Assembly: GCA_003224905.1 (NCBI GenBank) | Contig: QIAA01000052.1 | Span: 26,828 to 90,827 of the forward strand | Direction: 5' to 3' | From: Acidobacteriota bacterium | GTDB taxonomy: Bacteria > Acidobacteriota > Terriglobia > Terriglobales > Acidobacteriaceae | DNA length: 64,000 nt | Shown: positions 8,670 to 16,632 of the stretch, piece after piece | How positions within the stretch are numbered: position 1 is the stretch's first letter | Layout: each line of letters starts with the position of its first letter | The notes under the pieces: model-generated | What the model was told of the DNA's origin: nothing | The model's database searches: none | Seen by the model: only the letters and a program-made list of their open reading frames with translations | Position numbers and translations under genes: made by a program

Positions 8670-10241
8670 TCAAGCTGCAGGATTGGCGTATACCTTGATA
8701 TCAGTGCGCCGGTTTTTCTCGCGCCCTTCCGCCGTGGCGTTCGTGTCCATGGGCTTATCGGGGCCATTGCCCGCCGTCCGCAGGCGCGCGGCGGGAAAGC
8801 CGTATCTGTCCATCAAATAGCGCTTAACTTCATCAGCACGCGCGTGTGAAAGCTGGATGTTGTAGGCTCGTGCGCCGGTAGAGTCGGTGTTTCCCTCGAT
8901 GTCCACAACGGTGTTCTCATACGCCCGCATGGTATTGGCTAGCTCATCCACGACGGCGCGTGAGTCCAGACTCATGCGGGAAGAATTCGGCTCGAAGTAG
9001 ATGGACCGGTGCTGAGTGGCAATCGGAGTCGCTCCCCGGGCAGGCTCCCTGTATTCAATGGGGGCCTCAGTCGAAGCTGTAGAGAAGCTGCCGGAAAGTT
9101 TCTCGATATAACGACGGTCGAGGCTCTCCTCCGCATTGTTTGAGTGCTTGATGATCCGCAGCTCGCGATACATATCCTGCGCCATTTGAAAAATGTTGTT
9201 GTAATCGGAATTCGAACCGGCCGACCCCATGAAGGATTTGTTGTCGGCATAATCGGCCAGCTTCACGCCGCCGAGCATGGTTTTGGCCAGGTCTGATGGA
9301 ATGTTGAAATCTTTGACTGCACCGATCAGATTGTAAGCGCGCGCCGGCTGCGACTTGATGAATTCCACTCCTTCCAGCCAGCCCTGCGAGAATTTGAGGA
9401 GTGTTTGCGGATATTTGGCCGAGAAGCGGTCACTCACTACCAGAATGTCGGCAATGAGGCGGTTCGCAATTTTTGTATCGTAGATTTTTTTCGAGCCCGG
9501 CCGCTTTGTTACCGCGTCGCTCATGTCGGGATCCCAGGCGACCGCAGCGTCAACTTTCTCCTGCGCGAACAGCGTGGCCGGTTCGATTCCGTCCTTGGTG
9601 TGGACGGCTTTGTTAAAAATTTCATTTCGCTGATCTGTGCTCAACCCCGAAGCCTTTAATCCATTCCACAGCAGGAAGTGCGATGGCGTGTAAGGAGCAA
9701 AGGCGACGGTCTTGCCCGCCAGATCCTCGATGCTGTTGATGCCTTGCTTGCCGATCACGCCGTCAGCCCCTCTGGACCAATCCACCATTAAGAAAGCGTG
9801 GGAGCCGAAGCCTTTATCACGGAACTGCGCATAGTCTTTGGCGTAGACATCCGCCGTCGTAAGCATGACATCGACGTTGTTGGTGGCTAGTGCCGATGCG
9901 CCTTCCGTCCAATCGTCGATGATCTTGAACGAGACCTTCAGACCCTTTTTACCGTAAATGGAATCCGGCGCGGTGTCCAGACCGCCGTTCGCAACCAGGC
10001 CGCCAACGCAACCGACCCACACATTCACTCGCACGCGAACTTCCGCCTCGTCACTGCTGGAGGAAGCAGGTATCAGCAGCGGCTTGGAGGCGTCCACGGT
10101 CTCGCTGCCACCGGAAGCGCTCTTACTGCCACCCCATTTTCCGAGGTCGATGATCCCATACTTGTTGAGGCTGTAGCCGACCAGTGCTGCCCCAATCAGG
10201 AAAATGAGCAGCCAGCCACCCTTTTCGATTTTCAACGCCAT
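8670..10241 (-). CDS. Membrane-anchored solute-binding protein fused to OmpA domain
   Basis: This 523-residue protein combines three parts. Residues 8-25 form a hydrophobic segment with no obvious signal-peptidase or lipobox site, so it probably stays as an inner-membrane anchor. A Ser/Gly-rich linker leads to a periplasmic-binding-protein-like domain of the NMT1/TauA kind at about 65-345. The last 115 residues are an OmpA/MotB peptidoglycan-binding domain, shown by I-Y-F-E-P-N-S-S, N-T-D-S-T-G and R-R-T-D-I-K-V. The Asp and Arg that contact diaminopimelate in known OmpA domains are present. The start is set by AAGGAGG just before the ATG at 10241. Anchored at both the membrane and the cell wall, it looks built to span the periplasm near its ABC transporter. 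A free-floating binding protein would not need these parts. Confidence 0.88.
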   Translation of the reverse strand: MALKIEKGGWLLIFLIGAALVGYSLNKYGIIDLGKWGGSKSASGGSETVDASKPLLIPASSSSDEAEVRVRVNVWVGCVGGLVANGGLDTAPDSIYGKKGLKVSFKIIDDWTEGASALATNNVDVMLTTADVYAKDYAQFRDKGFGSHAFLMVDWSRGADGVIGKQGINSIEDLAGKTVAFAPYTPSHFLLWNGLKASGLSTDQRNEIFNKAVHTKDGIEPATLFAQEKVDAAVAWDPDMSDAVTKRPGSKKIYDTKIANRLIADILVVSDRFSAKYPQTLLKFSQGWLEGVEFIKSQPARAYNLIGAVKDFNIPSDLAKTMLGGVKLADYADNKSFMGSAGSNSDYNNIFQMAQDMYRELRIIKHSNNAEESLDRRYIEKLSGSFSTASTEAPIEYREPARGATPIATQHRSIYFEPNSSRMSLDSRAVVDELANTMRAYENTVVDIEGNTDSTGARAYNIQLSHARADEVKRYLMDRYGFPAARLRTAGNGPDKPMDTNATAEGREKNRRTDIKVYANPAA

Positions 10242-10289
10242 GGCGCATCCTCCTTACATAGTTGCTCACAGCACTCTGTCGAACCGAAC

Positions 10290-11027
10290 CTACGGAGTAC
10301 GCTGCGGTTCTTTCACCCCAATCGTTTTCTCCACTGCCGCCCCTGCCGGTGTTGCCTGAGCGGGCGCAAGCCCCATCTCGATCTTGAACTGCTTGACCAG
10401 TTCGTTGGCCTGAAGTTTCTGGGCTTCTTCTTCGATTTTCACCTGTTGCTGATCGACATTGCCCATGGCCATATCCATGCGGGCCTCGTTGACCGCGGTC
10501 ATTTCCTCGATCTTGCGGACCATCTCATCGTGGGTCTCGCTGATGCCTGCCACCTCGAACTGCTCCATGGCATCGGCAACTTTCTTCTGCCACTGAGCAC
10601 GCCGGTAGTCGGCAATCGCGGTCAGCGCCTCCTGTGTCTTGCGCTCCTTCTCCCGCATGAAGGCCTGCTTTACTGCCATTGCCTTGTCGAAGGCGGCTCG
10701 CGCGGTGGTGAGCTGTCCCTGAGTCCTGGCCAGAGCGCCCTTGGTCTGTTCGAGCTGGACGGCAAAACTACCCGCCATGTCGTCGCGGTTCGCCTGAATT
10801 GCGGCCTTTACCTTCGCAGTGAGATTCGCCATGTCGGTCTTATACTTTGCCTCTTCGCGTTCGAGCAGCGTGACATTGGCCTTGACCATGGCAATGCTCT
10901 CGTTCATACGGGGAACCTGGTCATTCATGTCGCGAATGTTCTGCTGCAGAATGAGCTCCGGATCCTCGGCTACAGAAATGAAGAATCCCACAAACGACCG
11001 GATCATCCTGCTCAAGCGTCTAAACAT
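10290..11027 (-). CDS. pspA: PspA/IM30 family membrane-stress protein
   Basis: This 245-residue, almost wholly helical protein begins with an amphipathic helix and then carries the A-E-D-P-E-L-I-L-Q-Q-N-I-R-D-M motif that marks PspA/Vipp1/IM30 proteins. These form ESCRT-III-like polymers on the cytoplasmic face of stressed membranes. I chose the ATG at 11027 because a near-perfect Shine-Dalgarno sequence precedes it and the family signature starts there. The longer reading from 11075 would overlap the upstream gene. The C-terminal 40 residues (Ala/Pro/Val-rich) depart from the usual ending. The neighbouring ABC importer and AAA ATPase differ from the classic pspABC or liaIH contexts. Family assignment is secure; its partners are inferred from the operon. 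Confidence 0.93.
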   Translation of the reverse strand: MFRRLSRMIRSFVGFFISVAEDPELILQQNIRDMNDQVPRMNESIAMVKANVTLLEREEAKYKTDMANLTAKVKAAIQANRDDMAGSFAVQLEQTKGALARTQGQLTTARAAFDKAMAVKQAFMREKERKTQEALTAIADYRRAQWQKKVADAMEQFEVAGISETHDEMVRKIEEMTAVNEARMDMAMGNVDQQQVKIEEEAQKLQANELVKQFKIEMGLAPAQATPAGAAVEKTIGVKEPQRTP

Positions 11028-11031
11028 GACT

Positions 11032-11040
11032 TCCTCCTCA
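11032..11040 (-). promoter_or_regulatory. Shine-Dalgarno of pspA overlapping the upstream stop
   Basis: The minus-strand sequence TGAGGAGGA begins with the TGA stop of the coiled-coil gene (11040-11038) and runs into an AGGAGG ribosome binding site a few bases before the pspA ATG at 11027. This fixes the pspA start and implies translational coupling. Confidence 0.85.
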
Positions 11041-11718
11041 GGATCTCTGGACTGTCTTTGAAACTGGTGGCGCACTACTATCGCCAGTCGTGATCGGGTT
11101 CTCGCTGACGAAATACCCGACTGCGTCAGCGATTTTTTTCTCTTCCTGCTGTTTTTTCAAGCGCCAGCCGGTGAAGCGTTGTTTCTCTTTCGCAATCTCA
11201 TCATTGTTGGCCTGAATCTTGGCCCGCTGCTCGGTAACGTAGCGGTCGATTTCGGCCTGAATCGATCTGTTCTCTTTACTTTTGCGTGTCTCGAGTTCCT
11301 CCACCGCCCTTTGCTGCACGCGCTCGTAAGTGTCGAGGGCGCGGTCACGCCGCACCGCGTCTTGAATTACTTCCTTGATGTCGACGCCGGCAGCGTCAAG
11401 CGCGACCAAAACTGAGGATTTTTTCACATCAGAAGGCAAGTTGCGGATGTGCTCGCTCTCCAGCATCTGCGCAATCTTCAAAATCGAGTAACCCTGTGCC
11501 GGAGACGGGATTTCGGCGGCTTTATAGATTTCATCAAACGACGTGGGATCGGAGACCGGACTAGTGAACTTCGGCTCGGCAGCTACGGTCGACGCGATTT
11601 CGGCAACGCTTTGGGCGGCGCTCATTTCGGCTGCCGGTGCACTGCCAGAGCCGGGCGCCTCTCCGGTGCGATTAGCCTCGTCTACCGAGACGAAATAGTT
11701 GTACCACTTCTTAGTCAT
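11038..11718 (-). CDS. Coiled-coil protein, first gene of the PspA/ABC operon
   Basis: This 226-residue protein has an Ala/Ser/Gly/Pro-rich low-complexity N-terminus (about 15-60). A helical segment at 65-120 follows, then a long, highly charged coiled coil at about 125-195 (Glu/Arg/Lys/Gln heptads). No signal peptide, membrane segment or enzymatic motif is visible. A GGAGG ribosome binding site just before the ATG at 11718 supports the start. It is encoded directly upstream of pspA and coupled to it. A cytoplasmic adaptor or PspA-binding regulator is a reasonable guess, but no family was recognised. Confidence 0.75.
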   Translation of the reverse strand: MTKKWYNYFVSVDEANRTGEAPGSGSAPAAEMSAAQSVAEIASTVAAEPKFTSPVSDPTSFDEIYKAAEIPSPAQGYSILKIAQMLESEHIRNLPSDVKKSSVLVALDAAGVDIKEVIQDAVRRDRALDTYERVQQRAVEELETRKSKENRSIQAEIDRYVTEQRAKIQANNDEIAKEKQRFTGWRLKKQQEEKKIADAVGYFVSENPITTGDSSAPPVSKTVQRS

Positions 11719-11922
11719 TCGGCCTCCGACTTGGTCATCATATCCCTACGATTCGCATATACGATTACAACTGCGATTTTATGACCCTGAACGGTAACTG
11801 TGGTCCGAACGCTTGTCAATTTCAGCGCATCACCGACACTGCTGTTACACACGGTTGTATACAGTAGCGATGTATCGCCTTCTTATGCAATTCAGATACA
11901 ATGAGCACTTTTATTGTTCAAA
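11719..11922. promoter_or_regulatory. Divergent promoter region between the PspA operon and the CII-like regulator
   Basis: About 200 bases separate the two divergent starts. The half nearest the regulator contains a perfect 8-bp palindrome TGTATACA (11856-11863). It also contains an inverted pair TGTATC (11871-11876) and GATACA (11895-11900), which repeat the same half-site TGTAT. They are placed where a helix-turn-helix protein could control its own gene and perhaps the operon. No confident -10/-35 assignment is made. Confidence 0.45.
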
Positions 11923-12429
11923 ATGGCCGCAGTTTTGAACCGGCCGAAGTATGCAAGGATCGACGTGCCTGCCAACGACCTGCCTTCCATTCTCAGCCGG
12001 GTTGTGGAAATCAAAGCGGAATACGATATTCGTCTGCTCGCGCAGCAACTGGGCACGAATTACCGTTCTCTGATGTACTGGCTCCGTGGAGAACGGAATA
12101 TCCCCGCCTACTTGCTCCCGCGTCTGTGTCGGCTGCTGCAAAACTACGAGGCGCTCGATTGTCTCGAGAGTGAGGCCGGTCGCGTCGCTTTTAAGATTCC
12201 CGATCCGAACATCACCTTGGAGAGAGAACTGCGGGCCATTTCCAATCTCATCAAGGAGGTCGGCGAAGCCCTGGAAAGTGTGGCAGAGACTCTAGCGGAC
12301 GGACTGGTCGAAGAAACCGAATTGAAAACGACCATCCCCAAGCTGGAAGCGGTGATCCAGGAATGTGCTTCGCTGAAGTATGTCCTCGAAAATCTCTATA
12401 AGAAAAGAAGAAAGAAGGTGAGGACTTAA
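11923..12429 (+). CDS. Phage CII-like helix-turn-helix DNA-binding protein
   Basis: This 168-residue protein has an N-terminal helix-turn-helix at about residues 25-60: L-A-x-x-L-G-T-x-Y-R-S-L-x-Y-W-L-R-G, then an I-P-A-Y-L-L-P-x-L-x-x-L-L segment. Together these recall the CII/CP76 group of phage regulators. The C-terminal 75 residues are acidic, predicted helical and end in a Lys/Arg-rich tail, so it probably oligomerises. I place the start at the ATG at 11923; a TTG at 11914 is possible. No other phage gene is near. It probably serves as the local regulator of the divergent PspA/ABC/AAA operon. Confidence 0.65.
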   Translation: MAAVLNRPKYARIDVPANDLPSILSRVVEIKAEYDIRLLAQQLGTNYRSLMYWLRGERNIPAYLLPRLCRLLQNYEALDCLESEAGRVAFKIPDPNITLERELRAISNLIKEVGEALESVAETLADGLVEETELKTTIPKLEAVIQECASLKYVLENLYKKRRKKVRT

Positions 12430-12452
12430 GCTTGGTGACCTAGAAGGGCAGC

Positions 12453-12677
12453 TCATTCTTTGAACAGGCGACTGGTCGAACTGAACAAAAACGACTTGTG
12501 GACGACCTGACGATGGCCTTCTGGGTGGGACGTCGCTTTTCTTCTGGGTTGCACTTCGTGGTCTATCGAGCGATGCACATCGGCTTCCCCTTTTTCGCAG
12601 ACCTCCTTGTAGCAGGTGTGGCAATACGCGTGGTCCGAGTCGCACTTCGAGTCCTGACAAATGAAAAACCTTGCCAT
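12453..12677 (-). CDS. Small Cys-rich protein, possible zinc finger
   Basis: This 74-residue protein has five cysteines in its first 30 residues (C7, C12, C19, C22, C27) and nearby histidines, consistent with a small metal-binding finger, followed by a basic polar tail. A full AGGAGGTG ribosome binding site ends 4 bases before the ATG at 12677, strong evidence that the gene is translated. It lies alone on the minus strand between two regulator genes. The family is not recognised. Confidence 0.6.
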   Translation of the reverse strand: MARFFICQDSKCDSDHAYCHTCYKEVCEKGEADVHRSIDHEVQPRRKATSHPEGHRQVVHKSFLFSSTSRLFKE

Positions 12678-12681
12678 GCTG

Positions 12682-12689
12682 CACCTCCT
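12682..12689 (-). promoter_or_regulatory. Consensus Shine-Dalgarno of the small Cys-rich gene
   Basis: The minus-strand AGGAGGTG matches the anti-Shine-Dalgarno end of 16S rRNA over eight bases at good spacing from the ATG at 12677. It distinguishes this small gene from the longer overlapping frames here. Confidence 0.75.
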
Positions 12690-12821
12690 GTTTGAAGTTC
12701 ACTCGGAAGGTACCAGTCGACACTCCGGGCCAGCCATCAGCCGAGTGACAGTATCGGAACTGTCACAAGCGGCCGAGCAGCTATTGCCGCCACCAGCGGT
12801 ACAATCCAGCTCGGAAATTAA

Positions 12822-13748
12822 GTGAAAATTCGAATCAACAAGAAAAGTGAGATCCCGATCCGCGAACAGATCGCGGAGCAAATCATTTTTCTGATTGCCA
12901 CCGATGAATTAAAGCCTGCCGACCCTTTACCCAGTGTGCGGCAACTCGCACGCCAGTTGGGAATCCACCGCAACACAGTGAGCCGGGTATACGGCGATCT
13001 TGTGCACCGCAGCTGGCTTTCCGGGAAGCGAGGCGGCCGGTTAATGGTGCGTCCGCAAGATGAATTCACGAGGATCACGCGGGCGCAGGACCTGGATTCC
13101 ATGATCAATGCGGTGATCCGAGTCGCACGGCAAGGTGGCCATTCTTTGCAGGAGCTTCGTAAGCGGGTCCGAGAGCGCCTGCTGGAGCAGCCTCCCGATC
13201 ATCTCTTGGTGATCGAAGACGACCCTGGGCTACTTAAGCTACTTGAGGAGGAAATCAGAAAAGCGGTCCGCTGGCCCGTCCGGGGCTGTTGCGGACAAGA
13301 CTTGCGGTCCAATGCCGGCCTGGCAGTTGGGGCCCTGCCCGTACTCGCGCAACATTCTTTGCCCGAAGTTGCGTCGCTTCTTCCAAAGACGCGCCCCGCT
13401 GTGTGCGTGACGTATTCTCTCGCCGATGAGCATCTGCAGAAAATTCGCAAGTTGTGCGAGCCCTCGGTCATTGCGCTGGTATCGGTAAGCGAAGCCTTTC
13501 TGAAAACAGCTCGTGCTCTGCTGGCGCCGGCGCTGGAGAATCGGCACACGCTTTTGGAGGTTCTATGGCCAGCCAAGAGAGCAACGGATCTTCGCGCTGC
13601 TGATCTGGTGTTTTGCGATTCAATCACCTTCGATAAGGTTAAGCACCCCCGGCGCGCGTTATATCGCTTGATCGTGCCTTCTTCAATCGATTACATCGTT
13701 TCCGCCATGAACTCCTATTTTGAGAGTTCCAAAGCCGTTACTTATTAG
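12822..13748 (+). CDS. GntR-type transcriptional regulator of the adjacent cluster
   Basis: This 308-residue protein begins with a winged helix-turn-helix of the GntR family at about residues 8-75. It shows I-P-I-R-E-Q-I-A-E-Q-I, then L-P-S-V-R-Q-L-A-R-Q-L-G-I-H-R-N-T-V-S-R-V-Y. The remaining 230 residues look like an alternating alpha/beta sensor domain rather than an aminotransferase or a standard FadR/UTRA domain; I could not place it. The start is GTG at 12822. It lies 47 bases upstream of the FG-GAP fusion gene on the same strand, so it may be co-transcribed with the biosynthetic operon and control it. The GntR call is firm; its ligand is unknown. Confidence 0.85.
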   Translation: MKIRINKKSEIPIREQIAEQIIFLIATDELKPADPLPSVRQLARQLGIHRNTVSRVYGDLVHRSWLSGKRGGRLMVRPQDEFTRITRAQDLDSMINAVIRVARQGGHSLQELRKRVRERLLEQPPDHLLVIEDDPGLLKLLEEEIRKAVRWPVRGCCGQDLRSNAGLAVGALPVLAQHSLPEVASLLPKTRPAVCVTYSLADEHLQKIRKLCEPSVIALVSVSEAFLKTARALLAPALENRHTLLEVLWPAKRATDLRAADLVFCDSITFDKVKHPRRALYRLIVPSSIDYIVSAMNSYFESSKAVTY

Positions 13749-13795
13749 GCGTATCGGCGCAAGGTAAGGTTTGGCTATATCGAGGAGCTTTTCGG

Positions 13796-16630
13796 ATGAG
13801 CAGTGCGGCGACAGTCGAGACAATTTCGTGCGTCACTACTTCCTCCTCGCGCCCCGCGGGATGGGTGATCCCGAAGAGAGGTGACCCACGCATTCCGTTT
13901 GCATGCATCCTGACCGGCTATACGGTCTTAGGATGCACCGTTCTCGGCTTCAATCGGACGCCGCTGCAGATGCTCCTGACAGTGGTGGCCGGCTGCGCGC
14001 TCGACATGCTGTTGCATTGGCTATTCTGTAATCGCGAGCGGCTGGTGCCACTGAGCGCATTCATCAGCATGATTTCGATTGCTCTGCTGCTGAATTACGC
14101 TCACAACTACTACCTTCTCCTTCTTCCCGTATTTTTCACCATTGTTTCCAAATATGTACTGACCCTTCGCGGGCGGCACGTTTTTAATCCGTCGCTTTTC
14201 GGTCTGGTATGCGCGCTGATTCTGGGCAGGGGGCTGTACTCGTCCGCTCCTGCGTACCAGTGGGGCGGATCGTTGGCAATCGTTGCATTCATGATCACGG
14301 CGGCTTGTGCGCTCTTTGTATTTCGCATCGGACGGACACCGCTCATTCTTTCGTTCGTCGGTTTCTATGCTTTACAAACTCTGCTGAGGGCCTACATTTT
14401 GCGCGACCACTTGCCCATGCAGACCATGCTTCTTGGGACGCTCACCTCGGCCCGATTTTATCTGTTCACTTTTTACATGCTGACCGATCCCAAAACATCA
14501 CCGGCGGGCAAGTGGCAGCAAATCGCATGGAGCTTCAGTGTTGTTCTCGCGGATCTCTGGTTCCACACCATCGAATCACTCAGTACGCTGTTTTTCGCTT
14601 TGTTCCTGGTCTCTGCTGTTCGCTTTTGCTGGCTGCACGTTCTGGCGTTGTGGAAACAGCGCTGGACGCACTTGAAGCAGGCTCTGGATTTGCAACTAGC
14701 GATGCGAGTCGCGGTGTGCGGGGCCATGGGAGTGGCCGGGTTCGCTGCTTACACACAAGTCATTCATCCGCGACTGGCGATTAATGATCCGGGCTTCGAG
14801 TTTGTCGAAGTTCCTTCCTCGGTTTCTGGAATCGATTCGCAAATGAGCGGGGTGATGAACGATGTTGATCCGCGCGTTCGCCATTTTGCCAAATGGCTGA
14901 TGTCGGTGGGTGACGCGATCGCTATCGGTGATTTCGACAATGACGGGCTGCAGGATATTTTTCTCACCAATCCGCTGAAGCGACCACAGGACCGCAATGT
15001 TTTGTATCGCAATCTGGGCGATTACCGGTTCGCGCGGATCGAGATTCCCGCGCTGCGGGAAATCAATCTTCATCCGGAGATATACGGGTTCGCCGCCGGC
15101 GCGCTTTTCGTTGATTACGACAACAGTGGGGCGCAATCGTTGCTCCTGACTTTCGCCTATGGCAAGAACCGACTGCTGAAGAACAGGCTCCCGGTTACAG
15201 GGAAACCTGAGTTCGTGGATGTCACAAATGAGGCCGGCATCGGCGAACACAGCACTTCAGTTGCAGCTACGTTTTTCGATTACGACCGCGACGGCAAGCT
15301 CGACCTGCTGATCGCCAACAGCTTTTCTCCCTATTTAAAGGATTACCCGCAGCCTACACGGCTGAACATCTTTTCTCTCCCCCAACCTGGGTATGCGGAC
15401 GATCGGCGCATGTTTCACTTCATGCACGAGAGCTGGAATAACGCGCATAACGGTGGGCTAAACCTGCTCTTTCACAACTCCGGCGGTGGCCAGTTCGAGA
15501 AACTGAATATGGCGGCAGCCGGCATGCCTGAAACCCATTTCACGCTGGCTGTCGGCACTGGAGATCTCAACGCCGACGGCTACACCGATCTGTATTGTGC
15601 GAACGACTTTGGCCCTGACGATCTATACCTCAATGACCAGGGACGCCGATTCGTTCATGTGCAGGGCAGGATGTTCGGCAGCATCGGCAAGGACACCTAC
15701 AAAGGAATGAACGTCTCGATCGGGGACCTCGACAATCGCGGCCAGCTTGATATCTACGTGTCGAATGTCCATGTTCCCTTGCAAGCCGAGGGCAGTTTGC
15801 TATGGAAAACTCATCTCAAACGCAGCTCATTTGTTCCCGGGTTTCACGACGAAGCCACAGGGCGCGGTCTGTTGAATGAAGGCGGGTTCGGTTGGGGTGC
15901 GGCGATGGGAGATCTCAATCTCGACGGCTGGCTCGATCTTGTGCAGGCGAACGGGATGGCAGATGACTCCGTCGATCACCGCTTCGCGAAGCCGCGCAAT
16001 TATTGGTATGCCGCCGAGAAGGTAATGCTGGCGCCGCCCAATGTCCACTCTTACGTTGACCGCTGGCCGGATCTGAGAGGCTACGAAATTTTTGGGCACC
16101 AGGCTAACCGCGTATATCTCTCACGCGGCCAAGAGACCAGCATGCAATACGTCGATGTGGCTCCGCAAGTTGGTCTTACAGAATTGGGCAACTCTCGCGG
16201 CATTGCATTGGCCGACTTCAACAACGAAGGCGTGCTGGACATGGCGATTACCCATCAGTTTGCGCCCCTGACACTCTACCGTAATACGGTAAAAGACCGG
16301 GATCGCGCTGCCGGTGTGGTCCACCACTGGGTCGGCTTGGCGATGCGAGGAGATGGGGAGAAGGTCAGCCGCGAGGCAGTGGGTACGCAGGTATTCCTTA
16401 GTTATCGCCGGAATGGCAGGTCCGTTCGCCAGATGCGTGAAGTCCAGATCGCGAATGGATTTTCTGCGCAAAACGACAGACGTTTACTGTTCGGGCTAGG
16501 CGACTATGCAGGACCGGTTGAGATCGAGGTGCACTGGTACGGAGCAGAGACGGTCGTTGTGCGAGATTTACCCCTCGATCGGTATCACGTGATCCGTTAT
16601 CGCGAACCGTTGCAGTTGGCTAAGAGGTGA
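13796..16630 (+). CDS. RnfD/NqrB-like membrane domain fused to FG-GAP and ASPIC/UnbV domains
   Basis: This 944-residue protein has about nine membrane helices in residues 34-320. Within them are the F-N-P-S-L-F-G-L-V and L-T-D-P-K-T-S-P motifs that recall RnfD/NqrB, the flavin-carrying membrane subunits of Rnf and Na+-NQR complexes. The usual S-G-A-T flavinylation motif was not found. From about 370 to 850 run five or more FG-GAP/VCBS-type blades with calcium-loop motifs such as D-F-D-N-D-G and D-Y-D-R-D-G. The last 85 residues match the ASPIC/UnbV domain. The beta-propeller should face the periplasm. It opens an operon of oxygenases and overlaps the Rieske gene region, so it may pass electrons or hold the pathway together; this is inference. 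Confidence 0.8.
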   Translation: MSSAATVETISCVTTSSSRPAGWVIPKRGDPRIPFACILTGYTVLGCTVLGFNRTPLQMLLTVVAGCALDMLLHWLFCNRERLVPLSAFISMISIALLLNYAHNYYLLLLPVFFTIVSKYVLTLRGRHVFNPSLFGLVCALILGRGLYSSAPAYQWGGSLAIVAFMITAACALFVFRIGRTPLILSFVGFYALQTLLRAYILRDHLPMQTMLLGTLTSARFYLFTFYMLTDPKTSPAGKWQQIAWSFSVVLADLWFHTIESLSTLFFALFLVSAVRFCWLHVLALWKQRWTHLKQALDLQLAMRVAVCGAMGVAGFAAYTQVIHPRLAINDPGFEFVEVPSSVSGIDSQMSGVMNDVDPRVRHFAKWLMSVGDAIAIGDFDNDGLQDIFLTNPLKRPQDRNVLYRNLGDYRFARIEIPALREINLHPEIYGFAAGALFVDYDNSGAQSLLLTFAYGKNRLLKNRLPVTGKPEFVDVTNEAGIGEHSTSVAATFFDYDRDGKLDLLIANSFSPYLKDYPQPTRLNIFSLPQPGYADDRRMFHFMHESWNNAHNGGLNLLFHNSGGGQFEKLNMAAAGMPETHFTLAVGTGDLNADGYTDLYCANDFGPDDLYLNDQGRRFVHVQGRMFGSIGKDTYKGMNVSIGDLDNRGQLDIYVSNVHVPLQAEGSLLWKTHLKRSSFVPGFHDEATGRGLLNEGGFGWGAAMGDLNLDGWLDLVQANGMADDSVDHRFAKPRNYWYAAEKVMLAPPNVHSYVDRWPDLRGYEIFGHQANRVYLSRGQETSMQYVDVAPQVGLTELGNSRGIALADFNNEGVLDMAITHQFAPLTLYRNTVKDRDRAAGVVHHWVGLAMRGDGEKVSREAVGTQVFLSYRRNGRSVRQMREVQIANGFSAQNDRRLLFGLGDYAGPVEIEVHWYGAETVVVRDLPLDRYHVIRYREPLQLAKR

Positions 16631-16632
16631 TT

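Noticed and set aside
10290..11075. Longer start for PspA at 11075
   Set aside because: It would overlap the upstream gene; the ATG at 11027 has a strong ribosome binding site and fits the family.
11923..12429. Prophage remnant because of the CII-like gene
   Set aside because: No other phage gene nearby; a stand-alone regulator is simpler.
12292..12723. 143-codon minus-strand frame
   Set aside because: Overlaps the CII-like gene and the small Cys-rich gene, whose ribosome binding site is far better.
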